Positions 1 through 11,958 of a stretch of DNA of 64,000 nt are shown piece by piece. The translations under genes and the position numbers were made by a program. The stretch's first letter is position 1; each line of letters starts with the position of its first letter. The notes beneath the pieces are model-generated. The model worked only from the letters and a program-made list of their open reading frames with translations, ran no database searches and was not told where the DNA came from. The stretch is from Polytrichum commune (lineage: Eukaryota > Streptophyta > Polytrichopsida > Polytrichales > Polytrichaceae), in the NCBI GenBank assembly GCA_950295325.1, contig OX485803.1, forward strand, positions 28,458,001-28,522,000, in the 5' to 3' direction.

Positions 1-1300
1 CTCGTACGGTCCATGATTGTTTTCCTCCAATCAATGAAATTTGCAATCCTGATGAATGACAAACAACAGCCCAAACAAGCTTTCCTGACCTTTTGAATGA
101 GGGATAGGATTTTTTTTTTCAATGAGAAGCAAAAATGGAGTGTGGTAGTGTCACAAGGATGATGAGTATCACTTTCTCCAAGTTAGAAGTAGTGTATTTC
201 TAGGGGTTTTATAGCTTGACCTTTAAGTGTTCCGCTTTGTGAAACCGAGGTGAAACCCTTAGTACTAGGTTAAGGGTTGAAATCTATCCATAAATTTTTA
301 TTCATGGAGCGGAGGTTGTGCGATTGATTCTTTATGACAAAAGGGGCCTTTATTTGGGCATAACATTTATTAAGTAGCGTGCGTTCATGAATATGGCCCC
401 AAGAATATAACCATGGGATGCTACAGCTAGTGGGTTGAAGACTACTTAATAATGTTATGAGTTGCTTTGGCACAAAGCAATTACGGTGAACTCAGGGTGG
501 CTGAGGTTCACCCTCGGGGGGGGGGGGCAGTGTGTTAAAAAGTTAAGGATATAGGTGCGAACAACCACTATTTTATAGGGGGGTATTACTTTCAATTTTT
601 TTTTCACATGCTATCATTATGTAAAATTCTACTTTGGGTTAATAGGAAAATGGCTTGCATTACTTATAATTCCAAATTACCTATTATTCCATACCCTATA
701 GTACTTTAAAGATGTCTAGTGCCATTTTTGATACCCTATATTACTCTTAAGTCCATTTATAATTTTTAGCCCCCATGTTTTTAAAATACCCTATCATTTG
801 TTCGCACGTATATTGCTACTCCAACCAATGACTACCCCCCCCCCCCCGAGGGTTCACCACGGGTGTTGAAGAAATGTGCAATATACATTGGCATCAATCA
901 ACTATATGAAAGTTGAACCAAATCGAAGAGCACCCTAGAAACCTCTTGATTTCCGCCTGCAACATCTTTGTGATGAATATTCATGCATCCCTTAAATATT
1001 TTCTCCAAATTATGGCATTTCCTTATTTTGTGGACTATCTGGATCGAGAGAGATGTCATAATCTTCAACAACACTACGTGGCCTGATCAGGACAAAATGC
1101 ACCGAACTATCTTGCAAGGGCTCCTCCATGGCTCCTCATCTTTGCAAAGATTGTTTAGGCTGAGGTGTTGAAATTTGTGGAGGAGGCCTTCACTATGAGA
1201 AATCTCATCCACAACCTCAGGATAGCTTACAATTTGCTCTACCGTTGGTCAAGCTCTCAATTTTTTTGAGAAATCAAGTTGCCTAATGGGCCCCTAGTGT
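1..1300 (+). pseudogene. Degraded LINE 3' region, interrupted by a MITE
   Basis: The stretch around 983-1171 translates to a segment with LWTIWIERD and IFNNTTWP, the pattern seen after the reverse transcriptase in plant non-LTR (LINE) elements. Reading frames on either side are broken by stops. The remnant is split by the element at 513-850. I see no intact reverse transcriptase or endonuclease here. The element class is inferred from these short motifs only, so the outer limits are approximate. The first 500 bases hold nothing else I recognise. Confidence 0.45.
513..850. mobile_element. hAT-like MITE, 338 bp
   Basis: The element begins CTCGGGGG and ends CCCCCGAG, so its ends are inverted repeats running into G and C tracts. 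It is flanked on both sides by the exact 8-bp direct repeat GGTTCACC (505-512 and 851-858). An 8-bp target duplication is the hallmark of hAT insertions. Subterminal inverted copies of GTGCGAACAA support a foldback element. It has no coding capacity and sits inside a LINE remnant. Confidence 0.75.
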
Positions 1301-1458
1301 GCGTTATGCGTAGGTGTTTTGTTACGATTCTTAAACTTTTGGGATTTATGCTTAACCTTCTCTTTGTTTTGTTTTATTTTTGGTTTTTGGAGTTAATCCT
1401 CTCACTTTCCTTTCAAATTCTTAGATAACTTTTTGAGTTTCTTCATTGGACTCTCCAA

Positions 1459-1955
1459 CACGGGTAGATCACTTAGTGCATTTTAAAACAACGTGCGGCA
1501 TAATATAGAGAGGATTAAAATCATTTGAAATAAAAATTATAAAGGAATTCCAAATAATGAAGGGGCCATTAAATGTAGACAATCCCATTATAAGTAAGTT
1601 AGATGAACATAAAACATGGGCCATTATTTTTTTGTAAAATTAATATAGGGGCTGAAGATAAGGATCCTAGAAGGTATGTTTAGTATGGTATGTAAATGGG
1701 TTTAGGACTCACGGGGATGGATGATAATTGGGATTTCCGTCTGTCCAAAATTACTTAAAAGGAATATAGAGTACAAGAAATTGCAGTGACTTGGACAATA
1801 TAAGTAATGGAAGGGTGCAAACAAATGGGCCATTTTTGAAATTTAAGTAATTATAGGGAGGCTTTAATTCAGCCCTTGAAGGTAAATAGCCCCAAAACAA
1901 AAAAAACACCAGCCGCACGTGGTGCACAAAAATGCCTTAGAGTGATCTACCCGTG
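1459..1955. mobile_element. hAT-like MITE, 497 bp
   Basis: The left end CACGGGTAGATCACT is matched by its reverse complement at the right end, with a second matched block (CGTGCGGC) further in. The exact 8-bp direct repeat CTCTCCAA flanks the element at 1451-1458 and 1956-1963. The 8-bp duplication and termini starting CA fit a non-autonomous hAT element. No coding capacity is seen. Confidence 0.8.
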
Positions 1956-2059
1956 CTCTCCAATGTTGAAATGTTGGAAAAGGCACAATCAAACAATTTA
2001 GGAGAATCTATGATGAGGTTAATATATAAATTTGTAATGAGAATACCAACCCAACAATA

Positions 2060-3100
2060 TGAATGATTCTAACGATGATGAACCAAAACAAAAGGGTGGG
2101 AGTTGGCCAAGGAGAAGGGCGAATAAAGAGTATTTGGTTGAGATGTACGATAGTTCGCTTTTCAAGGACTATTTCTTGTAGAACCCCATCTTTGATAATG
2201 TTGGTTTTAGATTGTGTATTGCAAGAGGGCACCTATTTTCTTGTGTATATTGGAGGCTGTCACCAACACTGAGCAGTGTTTTATTCGAAAATGGAACGTT
2301 GCAGGCAAGTTGGGATCAGGTTGTCTTCAAAAGGCGATAACTGCAATGCGCACACAAGCATACAAAACATCTTCAAAATTCCAGGAAGAACACAATACGA
2401 TGGCTAAGAGCACTGCCAAGGAGACGATGTTGAGATGGTGCAAGGGGTTAGACGATGTTTTATGGCGTATTGTTTGTAGGATCCTTCATAAGATGATATT
2501 GCGAAACAAATGGAGATCAACCAAGAAAAAGGATGGTCAAGTATGTTTGGTTCCATAGATTGCATGCACTAAAATGGAAATTGTGTTTAGGTGATTTCAA
2601 TGGGCACTTCAAATTTAAATAAAGATGAGAAAAATAGTAGTAGTGGGCAATGTTGGATTATGAGCAAATGAGAACTAGTATGAAGAATATTACCTCCTCA
2701 TCAATGGCATTTATCCCAAGTGGAGTTGCTTCATGCAATTACTTCAAGACCTTGAGGACCAGAAAGAAAGCAAATTCTATAGATCACATGGAATCTACAC
2801 GCAAAAATCTAGGTGATGTTTCGGAATTTTGCAAGTTGTGGAATATGACAAACATTGATGATGTTATGTAAGCATACATTATAATGCATAGTATGATTCT
2901 ACAAGATACAAGCGGCAAAGACTTGGAATTTTTCACACCACAAGTTGCATTTTCATCGTTTGTGGGGCTACATAGAGGTTTCACCTTCGCAAATTTGACT
3001 TCAGAAACCACCCTAATTGAGGACATCGATACTTACTACAACCTGCATGACGATCTTGTGCAACACCTATAGGAATGTAAAGGGTCAAGTTTTTATTGAC
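2060..3100 (+). pseudogene. Decayed PIF/Harbinger transposase
   Basis: Fragments in different frames read like a PIF/Harbinger DDE transposase in order. An N-terminal part (near 2080-2200) has RRRANKEYL and SLFKDYF. A helical segment (near 2310-2480) has AITAMRTQAYKTSS and STAKE. A C-terminal part (near 2800-3070) has LWNMTNIDDVM, MILQD and DIDTYYNLHDDLVQHL. Stops and frameshifts separate the parts. The central catalytic stretch with the DDE residues is not recognisable and seems deleted. It cannot encode a working enzyme. Related MITEs with three-base TWA duplications lie downstream. Assignment rests on remembered family patterns, not a search. Confidence 0.6.
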
Positions 3101-4916
3101 CATATGCATTTGTGTGCATGTTTTGGTTCCCCTGCTTCATGTACTCCACTATTAAAATATTATGTGATTTTATTTTTGTGTGGTCAAGTGCTTGTGTAGA
3201 TATAGATTGCTTGTTGAAGCAATATTTTATGCAACGTTAGAGGAAGTGTTCATGCCTGTAGAAGCAATGGTAATGTTTGCTTATGTTTGTCAATATTGCC
3301 AACCTTTATTGTTTTATGTTGCTACTAGCAATTTTGCTCTTCCATTTCTCCTATTTTTCCCTAGTTTGTGTAAAAACCTGATGCATGTATAGGTTGGGAC
3401 TAAATTGGCGGTAGTAGTGAACAGACTACCTATGAGTCAGACCCCTCCTTGTCTTCAACCTTGAGATCTTTGTCATTGGACATATCAACGTTGGCCCCCT
3501 CGTTCAAGCATAGGTGTAGGTGTGGCAAAGGAGCTCCCTTTCTTGAGAAAGGGAACTTGAGGCGGCAACAATCAATGCAGTTGCGGATCCGAGGACAATC
3601 GGTGTGTACATGCACACACTAACAGTCGGAGTAGTAACCTTGTTGCAACCCTTTACTAGCCCCCTTATCAATATTGCTCATTTTCATTTCTAGCAAGGGT
3701 CACGAGCGCTAACCCTTCGCATTCCGACATGCTAATGTTAGCTCCTCCTACCCCGGACCTTATAGTTCATAGGAGGGGAACCGACCCTCCTACTTTGCTT
3801 TCGAGATTCACCCCTTAATCGGTAACCAATTCTTAGATGTGGACTTCCATCCATGAAAGTCCAACCTTATGTTGATCATCGCGTTGCCGGAGCAACACTA
3901 CAACAACCCAAACCATACTAGGCAACTATGGCCTCACATTGGGCCAATGCCCATGGAGGCCATGCCATTCGGCCTCGGGTGGGTGATGCCACACCACCTC
4001 ACCCATATAAGCCTCTAGGACTCTAGGAAGGGCCCCTACCCCACCGTCAAGAAACCTTTTGTCTCTCTACCAAGAGTTTGGGCCAAGTAGACATTTTCCC
4101 TTAGCCGTTGGACCTAGAAGCCCCTAGCAGCTTCAAACCATCATCACTTCCTTATGTGATCTCTGATGCTAACAAGCGACCCCTTCATCTACGCTTCACG
4201 TAGATACCAATGGACTCCTCACTTGCCCCATTTGGGCAAGTATTGAGGAAGTTATGCCTGTTCAAACCTTGGCAGTCCCGGGAGCCACTCCCAGGCCACC
4301 GCTGTACCAGGGCGCTGTCCCAGGACAGCGCCCCACTCAAATTGTCATATCTCCTAGCACACACCTCCAATTGAGGTGTTCTTGAGCATTTTAGAATTAA
4401 CACGCCATATGCTATGCATAGTTGATGACCTTACCCTTATGCCTCCTAGTCTCCGTGGGTGGAAGGCGTTTCCAACACCCGGGGCCCTCACCCACACTTG
4501 GATCACTTGGGCCCTCTCACCAACATCGCCACAAGTCATGGTGTCACTGCGGGGTCCCCCTTGTGCCCATGGTGTTTCGGGCACTCCTTATGGAGTGGTG
4601 CGCGACAACATAGAAGCATCGTTGCATTACGCTACAAGTGATAAAGGAGTCTTCCAATGTACAAAGGCTGAAGGCATTTTGGTGGGCAATCTTCTAAGCC
4701 TTTTTAAGCATTGCTTGTGTAGACTTGGTAATAGCCCTCACATTCGCCCTCAAGGTTGTTTCCCTTACCTTTATGTCCATGTCATTTGACTTGGCCGACT
4801 TCCCTTTTGATGGCTTATCAGGGCAAATGTTTGCTTGGACACCTTGAGCCTGTTGCTACCCAACCAAAAAAATAGGCCATCTTCCTGTCAATAGGCAAAT
4901 CAGATGCATTCACGTG
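3101..4916. other. Intergenic, no gene recognised
   Basis: Only short open frames without domain character are seen. A perfect 11-bp inverted repeat with a 2-base loop (GGGCGCTGTCC and its complement) sits at 4310-4333. GC content is higher than in most of the window around 3700-4600. Confidence 0.5.
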
Positions 4917-5400
4917 TCACGCATTGCGCTTCGACCCCAAGGGCCTAAAGATAGTTGCAAATTGCGGGTGATCTCGAAGGAGGAGCCAACATTGTTTATG
5001 TGCAAAGGGTTTCCCAACCTTGTGCTCAAAGAGCTGCAAGGCATCAACAATGATGTTGTCCTCTACTTGCCCCACTTTCATCCAAGACCTTGATGTGCTC
5101 ATAGCAACCACAAACTTGGCAATGCTCACCTTCAAATCGCCCCACTTGAGATTATTGGATGGTTGCTTCGTGCATGATGCATGATTGTTTCTTGCATAAT
5201 GTGCAACCACAACTACCCATAACGCAACCTTTTTCTACCCAATCCATCGTCGCATGTCGGTTGAGACACATAAAACTCTTGCAACATTCTTCCTCATGCA
5301 CGAAATTCTTCCCCTTCCACTTTGGCCCACACACGGTGATGTTCACATCTAGCAACCTTGACATACTTAAATTCGGAGAATTTGATTTGTAGCGGGGGAA
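4917..5400 (-). pseudogene. Decayed Myb/SANT-like transposon companion protein
   Basis: The minus strand from about 5350 to 4917 reads GPKWKGKNF then HEEE. After a frame break it continues with NLKWGDLKVSIAKFV, then AFAH-type text: KPFAHKQCWLLLRDHPQF. This order (WKG...EEE, K.GD.K.SI.KF, KPF...CW.LL..HP) is typical of plant Myb/SANT-like proteins with a NAM-associated C-terminus that accompany Harbinger-type transposons. A stop and frameshift near 5150-5160 break it. It may be a relic of the second gene of a PIF/Harbinger element whose transposase remnant lies at 2060-3100, but the gap and orientation leave this uncertain. Confidence 0.5.
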
Positions 5401-5524
5401 AGCTAAGCACGCCAATTGAGACCAATTTGGAATAAAACTCACTTTTGATTATGCCCGCCCGCTTGCCTCTTATGGTGTTGGCTGGCCTTCCTGGGGATCC
5501 ACTTTTGACAATCCCGGGCACTAA

Positions 5525-6072
5525 GGGCCAAGTTCCATGTGCCGGTCCCGGTCCGTTTTTTAAATGGGTGAGAAACGAGTGACATCATCCAAAAAATGGG
5601 TGATGTCACCCATTTTATGGAGGGGTACTTCTATGTGGGGTGCCGGTTTTTCCCGATTTCCTACTTTCTAACTAAATTTGGTGAGTGATAAGACATGACA
5701 CTTTATGAAGGTCACCGGCAATGAAGGTCATCTACATTCTAAAAACATCTTAAAGTACACGTTCCCTAGGAATACTCCTCAAAAGAAGGGACTAGAAGAA
5801 CAAAGTGGCCTTTAGTATCAAAGGGTGTACCATGGGTGACCGGCCGATCCGGTCACCATAGCTTTCTAACCGGCACATGTCCTTCTTGTGACCGTTAGGA
5901 CCGCCGGTCCTTTGGCACCCGTTCTTGCACAACACAAAATGTGGGACACCCATCCATGGGGGGTACCGGTCCTTGGGTGAGAAGGATGGGCACATGGCAC
6001 CACCTTCTTTTCACCGGCCCACCCATTTATTTTGAAAAAAACGGACCCAGACCAGCACATGGAACTTGGCCC
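5525..6072. mobile_element. Tourist-like MITE (PIF/Harbinger), 548 bp
   Basis: The left end GGGCCAAGTTCCATGTGC is repeated as its reverse complement at the right end, and the match continues imperfectly for about 40 bp (GGTCCG, poly-T, AATGGGTG). The direct repeat TAA flanks it at 5522-5524 and 6073-6075. Termini starting GGGCC with a three-base TWA duplication are the signature of PIF/Harbinger elements. Short open frames inside are chance. Confidence 0.85.
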
Positions 6073-6230
6073 TAAGTGGGGACGCTCTTAGTCATGAGTC
6101 TTCTCTCATCAACTAGTTTGGATCATTTCAATGTGTTTTGTGCATCAAACAAACAAGTTCCGCGTTGTTGGCAAGTCAACTCTAACTACTATATACTTAA
6201 TCTTACCTTCAATACCTATAAAGGTTTTGT

Positions 6231-6400
6231 GTCTGGGAAGATTTTGGGGCATAATCGGTCACAATTCTAGTGTTTCCAAGTCCATCGGTTACATGTTGTG
6301 ATCCTTTGGGTTTTCTTTACTAATTGAGGTATATTCTATAGATTCCTCTTAAATGATCCATACTTTTTCCAAACTCAACCAGTTCATCTGTAACTACATT
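6231..6400 (+). repeat. Dispersed repeat family R1, copy 1
   Basis: It shares an ordered string of blocks with four other places in the window (7555, 37255, 44185, 56970): GGGCA-AAT-GGT, then CTAGTGTTTCCAAGTCCA, then GAGGTATATTCTATA, then CAAACTCAACCAGTTC. Divergence between copies is substantial. Class unknown. Confidence 0.65.
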
Positions 6401-6408
6401 AATATAGG

Positions 6409-6687
6409 ATATTTAGTGTTTGATTATATTTTAATGTTGTTACCACCCTACCCTGTTCAACACTAATTTTCAATTTTTTGACATTTGTGTTAGAAGATGT
6501 GTTGGAAGTCTCCTTTTATCCTTGTTTTTTTTTATCATATCCTAACACTAAATTCAAACATGTAACTTCCATATAATACTATAGTTGATATTAAGTGTTT
6601 GAGTTTACATTTAATGTTACTTACTTTCATAGGGTTATTGATATTTAGCGTATGCGTTCGTATTTAGTGTATCAAACACTAAATATC
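6409..6687. mobile_element. AT-rich MITE with 17-bp terminal inverted repeats
   Basis: GATATTTAGTGTTTGAT at 6409-6425 is the exact reverse complement of the sequence at 6671-6687. The interior is AT-rich and non-coding. The termini resemble those of the element at 39789-40211 (GATATTTAG-GTCA), suggesting one family. No clear target duplication is seen. The element abuts the next MITE. Confidence 0.6.
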
Positions 6688-6694
6688 TTATTTA

Positions 6695-7282
6695 GGGCCG
6701 CCTTACACCTAGAGGCGGGGCCAATTCCCCTTGAGGCCGATTGCATGAAATTTCAACCCCTTTTGGGTTGGAGGCCGGCCTCAACTACACATTACAATAA
6801 GATTATAACAAGGGGCCAATTTTCCCATATGTTAAGGCCTTAGGGCCAAGAAGCAAGGCTGATTCAAAAAATCTAGCATAATCCAACGTATCTAGCATAA
6901 TCTAGCATAGAGCCGTTCATATTTCCACATAATCCAACAGATCTAGCATAATCTAGCATAGAGCCATTTATATTTCCACATAATCCAATGGATCTAGTTC
7001 GCTGAAAAAATCATATTTTATTGGAAAAAGGTTTTTTGTATTGGAATCTGACGTTGGCCCCGACGCCAAGAATTGGCGGTCCATTTTGGGTGCACCCAAT
7101 TCAACGAGCTCGGGCCACGTCAGACCATGCATTTTTTTATTTAAAAAAACATACCACCAAATCAGCGCGGCCTCTAGGTGTAAAGGGGTTGGGGCTGAGT
7201 TTAGCCTTTTGACCAATCACAAGTGAAGATTTCAAGCCTCTTACACAACGAATTGGCTCGGCCTCTAAGTGTAAAGTGGCCC
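6695..7282. mobile_element. Tourist-like MITE (PIF/Harbinger), 588 bp
   Basis: About 32 bp at the left end (GGGCC-C-TTACAC-TAGAGGC) is matched in inverse at the right end with a few differences. The three-base repeat TTA flanks both ends (6692-6694 and 7283-7285). An extra internal copy of the terminal motif (GGCCTCTAGGTGTAAAGG) lies near 7168. It is non-coding. It is a different subfamily from the element at 5525-6072, but the same TWA target class. Confidence 0.85.
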
Positions 7283-7554
7283 TTAGTGTAGTGGTCAGTT
7301 CACCCCGTTCATTGAATTGCGGTGTCTGGTTCAGGCCTCAAAATTGTCAGTCTTTGTCAATGCACAGGCATTCTGTCCAACGCGACACATGTCATATCCT
7401 CCATTTTGAGTTTGTCAGGATGTTTCAATGAAGATTCTGAATACAAATGTCATGTACAAAATTCCAATGGACACCTATAGATGCATTTTTAGACAGAAGA
7501 TGGCACTCGATATTCAACAGGTAAATATGTCCTATAACAATGTCCACAGATTTT

Positions 7555-7765
7555 GGGCAAAATCAGTCAAGGTCCAAGTGTTTCCAAATCCAACGGTTAC
7601 ATGTTGATATCTTTCTGCATTTCTTTATTGATTTAAGGTACATTCTATACATTCTTCTAAAATGATCAGCAATTTGGCCAAAGTTTTCATCTTGAACCAG
7701 AGACTCCTCAAACTCAACCAGCCCATCTGTAACTAGCAGTTGGATGTAGCCATTCATAGTTTTAA
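7555..7765 (+). repeat. Dispersed repeat family R1, copy 2
   Basis: Ordered blocks TTTTGGGCAAAATC, AAGTGTTTCCAAATCCA, AAGGTACATTCTATACATT and CAAACTCAACCAGCCCATC match the other R1 copies. The copy lies downstream of the MITE at 6695-7282 and is non-coding. Confidence 0.65.
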
Positions 7766-8672
7766 AAGCTTGAGGTGAACCTATATTCTGTGATAGTGGA
7801 GTAATTTCCCTTGTCACCTTTCCTCAAATAATTGACCAAAACCAATGTCTGGTTGAGACAAGATCAACTGTCCCTGAAGCACGATCAAAAATTGCAGATA
7901 TTTCAGATTAAAAACCTACAATAAAGGATGGCACCATGGGCATGACCATGTGTTCCGACCCCATGTACTGAGGTTCTCGGCGGAAAACATAGGGTGCTGT
8001 CAGGCATCTTATGGGTGGTTGCTATAAGCCCCAGAATGAAGTGACAATATTCAAGAACAGTGAACAGTCACCCTTGTAGGAGAAAGGTAAATGAAAATGC
8101 TGCTACAGTGAAAAGAGATGTGTAGCGAGTACGAGAGCACTGCATAGTGAAGCTGATTCCATGTTAGAAGGGGGTTAGAAGATGGCCAACTGCCTGAAAC
8201 TGGTACTGACTGGTACATAATAGATAATCCTATCATCACAAGATCTGCATGTGCATAATCTTGTCAACAGTGTCAAGTGAAGGTCATTTCCAGGAATGAT
8301 GCACATGGGTGAACATGTGTCGTGCACATGGATAAATGGTGTGGGTTTACTTTATGCATCTGAAATATGAAGACAATGAAGAGACAGATGTATGGACATC
8401 AAAATTTGATTCATGCAGCATGATGGCATGTGATATCACTGCAATTTATGCAATTTCACATGTGATTCATGAAGAAATTGCATGTGAAATTGCAGCGATT
8501 TATGTTGGCATGTGAAACCATGTGAAACCATGTGAAACAGCAGTAGTCCTCTCCCTTCTCAAAGAAGCATCCTCAAGGTGGAACAACTTTCATGACACAG
8601 ATCTCAGTAGTTCTATACAAGACCCTGCAAATAAAAGGATCTCTTGATGTTCACCTTTTAATCCTTTATTTA
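7766..8672. other. Intergenic / probable 3' flank of the zinc-knuckle gene
   Basis: No gene is seen. Near 8509-8538 the 10-bp unit GAAACCATGT is repeated about three times. Around 8400-8520 there are imperfect inverted copies of CACATGTGAA. The part next to 8672 is presumably the 3' UTR of the minus-strand gene. Confidence 0.45.
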
Positions 8673-11600
8673 TCATGCTTCCCCACTTTGAAGCTCTGGG
8701 CAAGATCTCCGAGTGTGGCCAAGTTGCTGACAGCACCCACACTTGTAAATACCTCTTGTCAGTCCCTTTGCCCTAGGCTTGTAACTTCTTTTTTGTGGCT
8801 TCACGTCTTCTTCAATGTGGAGGTCTTTGTTAGGGCAGGTGGTTCTCCGGTGGCCTGGTTGCTTACAAAGACCACACCGAACTAGATGAAGGTTTTTGAC
8901 AGAGACCTTTTTCACATACCCAAGCTCAGGGCAGAAATGGCGTCGATGACCTTCTTTCCCACAGTGCTTGCAGAAGAATTTGACTCCTGCAAGACTTGTG
9001 TTGGTTAATTGCCTCCAAAGCTAGAAGCACAGTTCACCAATGCAGTTGATAATTGATGGCAACATTATATGCAGATTGATCGGAAAATTTAAATTTACCC
9101 TTCATCTGGAGTCCTCTCATTCGGCGATTCTCAGGATTTTGAAAGAATAGTTTTTGCTTCTCCGAGACCTTCTTCTTGGACAATTCAGTATTCTTAGCTT
9201 TCTGCATTGCATTGACACATATAATCACTGCACCCTGCTACTTTCCAAGGCTAAATCATCAACTTCACAATTGAGTTTTGTTTAAACAATTTCTTCCATC
9301 AAATGGCTAAACTAGAACTACACATTCAAGGCAGAAGCTAAACAATCCCACAGGCTAAGGCCAACACTGTACAGAGAAAGTCTGCGGAAAACTTCTGTGT
9401 GAGAATGATTGCTACTGAGATATTCAATGATAAACAAGATGGCTAACCTTGATGGCAGCCACCATTTGAGCATGAATTGCAGGGTCCTGATGTTGCTTCT
9501 TGACCCGGTTACTGATAGCCCCAGTCCGTTTCTCCAGCTCCTACAAAAGTCTACCCTGGCTATATGTAAAGCCTCTCTTTCATAATGCAGTGCATGATGT
9601 ATTTGGAAAACAAAATCTCAATAAAAGGTACACAGTATTACACATGCAGGCATTTAAACATGACAAAGTAGCAGTGTATTTGTGCTCTGTACCTTCAATG
9701 TGCGGCTGATTTTTAATCGAACGTCTTCTGACCGGGGTCCATAAACCCTCCCTGAGGGTTTTCTAACTTCTGGATCCACCTTATCTAGTGCTTCATCATC
9801 TTCAACCTTCAGCACTGACCTGACAAATGTAGGGAAATCAAAAAGGATTGTGCTTCCCTCTCCAAGGACATCATGTTTACATAACATAAAATGTTCATGC
9901 TAAAATATTAAACACATGTAAGACGAACCTAGTTTGAGCTGTTTCCCAAGCTGATTCCCAAACTGAGTCCTCCAATACCATTCCCTTACCAATACAGTGG
10001 GTACAAATACTTGGACCCTGCCAGAACCAAACGCACATTATTATCTCACTTGTGCTAGAAATATTCCGCATGGAAATTATAAGAGGAAGACAATTTCACA
10101 TTCAAGAGAAACAACATGCACTCCTTTAGATATCAGACAAAAGCTGTCAGCAACCTAAAGATGACGACCCAAGTGTGTGATTCAGGGAATCCGTGAAAGC
10201 ATACAACTGCAAACCTGAATGCATCAATTCTTATAGTATTCCATGATTTGCAAGTGACTAGAACAAAATGCCTCTCAACCAGCACAAGGTTCTAAACTTT
10301 TTTTATTACCTTAGGGCTCTCAGGAATATAGCCCCGCCCTCGGCATACTGGACATGGGACCTCCCTTTTGTACGCTCCATATGATGAGCGAGAATTGTCA
10401 CTGCTCTGGACTTGCTTTCTGCATGCCCAGATGAACGTCCACCACAAACTATTAAAAAGGTAACACTTCCAAGGCTTAAGAAACCCAGTATATTCCAGTG
10501 TTTGGCTGAAGCTGTGAACGTTGTAAGCAAATTTTACAGCCATGACTCTCAAAAGTCCATGAACAATTATTGTTATTGAATGCTGTCTAGCGTATAACCC
10601 ACCCTAAAAGAATTCCATCAAGCGTAACCAACATCCCATGCTATTTGTCTTGATTACTAGAAGGTGGATATCCCACAATTTCCAGTCCCACAATACTTAG
10701 TCAGCTTTAGTCCTTAAAGGCCTGAAGAGTGAAGCACTTTCACAGCATTTACTAAAATGTGTCACAGATGTGTTATGAAATAACATTTCCAAGGGTTCTT
10801 AAAAACTATCGCAAAAGAGAAGTTGTGAGCCACAATCAAAGGATCACATTCCATGCGGTTAGCAATACAAAAATAGTTTTGATCCTCCTTCGATGAATTC
10901 GGTTGAAATTAGAGATACTATAGATTGGTGGAACGCCACAAGTGAAATATGATTTTGAAGTGACAACCTACGAAATTGCCTCTTGAGCTGTGAGCAGTTC
11001 ATGAGGTATACAGGATATGATCAAACTTTGGGGACGATGAAAATTTGAAATGCGCGTTTGGAAAAGAAGAAGAAAAAATGTTACTCCAATCATTTGAAAT
11101 TGAGAGTCCTATTTTGGGACAATGTTCAGGCCCTTAAGGGTTTAAGCATTTACTGCATGACGACCAACAGCATCTTCCTGATAGACCTCACGCAACACAT
11201 GCAAATGCAGTAGTAGGGATGTAAGGAGCACCTTGTTTTCATGTCAATGCCCAACCCAAAGAAATCCTCGAAAGGGTCATAATCCACCTGCCCAAACCAC
11301 CTCTCAAGCGTTCATCCTCCCCTCTTCATACACTAAGGCAGGTGGAATCAGCCTAATCAATACACTCAGGCTTGATTGCAACGGCATGACATTATCGACT
11401 CAACATTATTAAGCCTGGTAAGCTCGTTCCCTTCTAATCAGAATCAAGGAACAAATCTCCAAGAATTGGGGTCCTCATTTCTAGGAATGAATGCTGAGGC
11501 CTAGTCAAGTCACAGGTGGCACTATGACCTTATCTTAAAACGTAAAGCCTTTCCACACTCTCAGCTTAAGACTTAAAATTGCAGAACCTTCTCTTACATG

Positions 11601-11958
11601 ACTTTATAATGCCGTGAATTCCCGGTCCCACCGAGCTTCATATGAAGGTTAATAATGCTGCGGATGACAGAATCTCATACAGATATTGCAAGCAAAGAGA
11701 AACAAAAGCAGGTGAAAACAGAAGCACGTACATACAGACATTGCACGCAGAAAAAAAATACAAAGATGTGAAACTCACCGTAAAATCCGGAGGCTTCTGG
11801 GGGTACTCACATCTAATCCCAACGAGCATCTTCACCATTCCTCCATGGGGAAATTGAACACACCGGTGGTGTCTGTACACTCTCCTCTTTCTTGTGGCAG
11901 TCGTGGGGTTTACAAGCAAGATGGTCGCCTGGACCCCTAACCCTACCTTGACACTCAT
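8673..11958 (-). CDS. DnaJ-type Cys-rich plus triple CCHC zinc-knuckle protein
   Basis: Seven exons join in phase on the minus strand: 11958-11779, 10405-10310, 10017-9929, 9819-9693, 9540-9448, 9201-9099 and 8986-8673. All introns are GT-AG and the model gives 333 residues. Residues 78-81 (CPVC, then RGRGY) and 97-100 (CTHC, then IGKG) form half of a DnaJ-like zinc centre. Three CX2CX4HX4C zinc knuckles follow at about 235-248, 267-280 and 312-325. A basic, Lys-rich linker spans about 165-230. The first exon is the least certain: it has an ATG at 11958 and could supply an organelle targeting sequence. Zinc knuckles suggest single-stranded nucleic-acid binding and the Cys pair suggests a thiol or chaperone-like zinc site, but no reaction is known to me. 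It resembles plant proteins annotated only as zinc-knuckle family proteins. Confidence 0.85.

Noticed and set aside
5792-6060. Minus-strand open frames with Pro/Gly-rich text
   Set aside because: They lie entirely within the Tourist-like MITE at 5525-6072.
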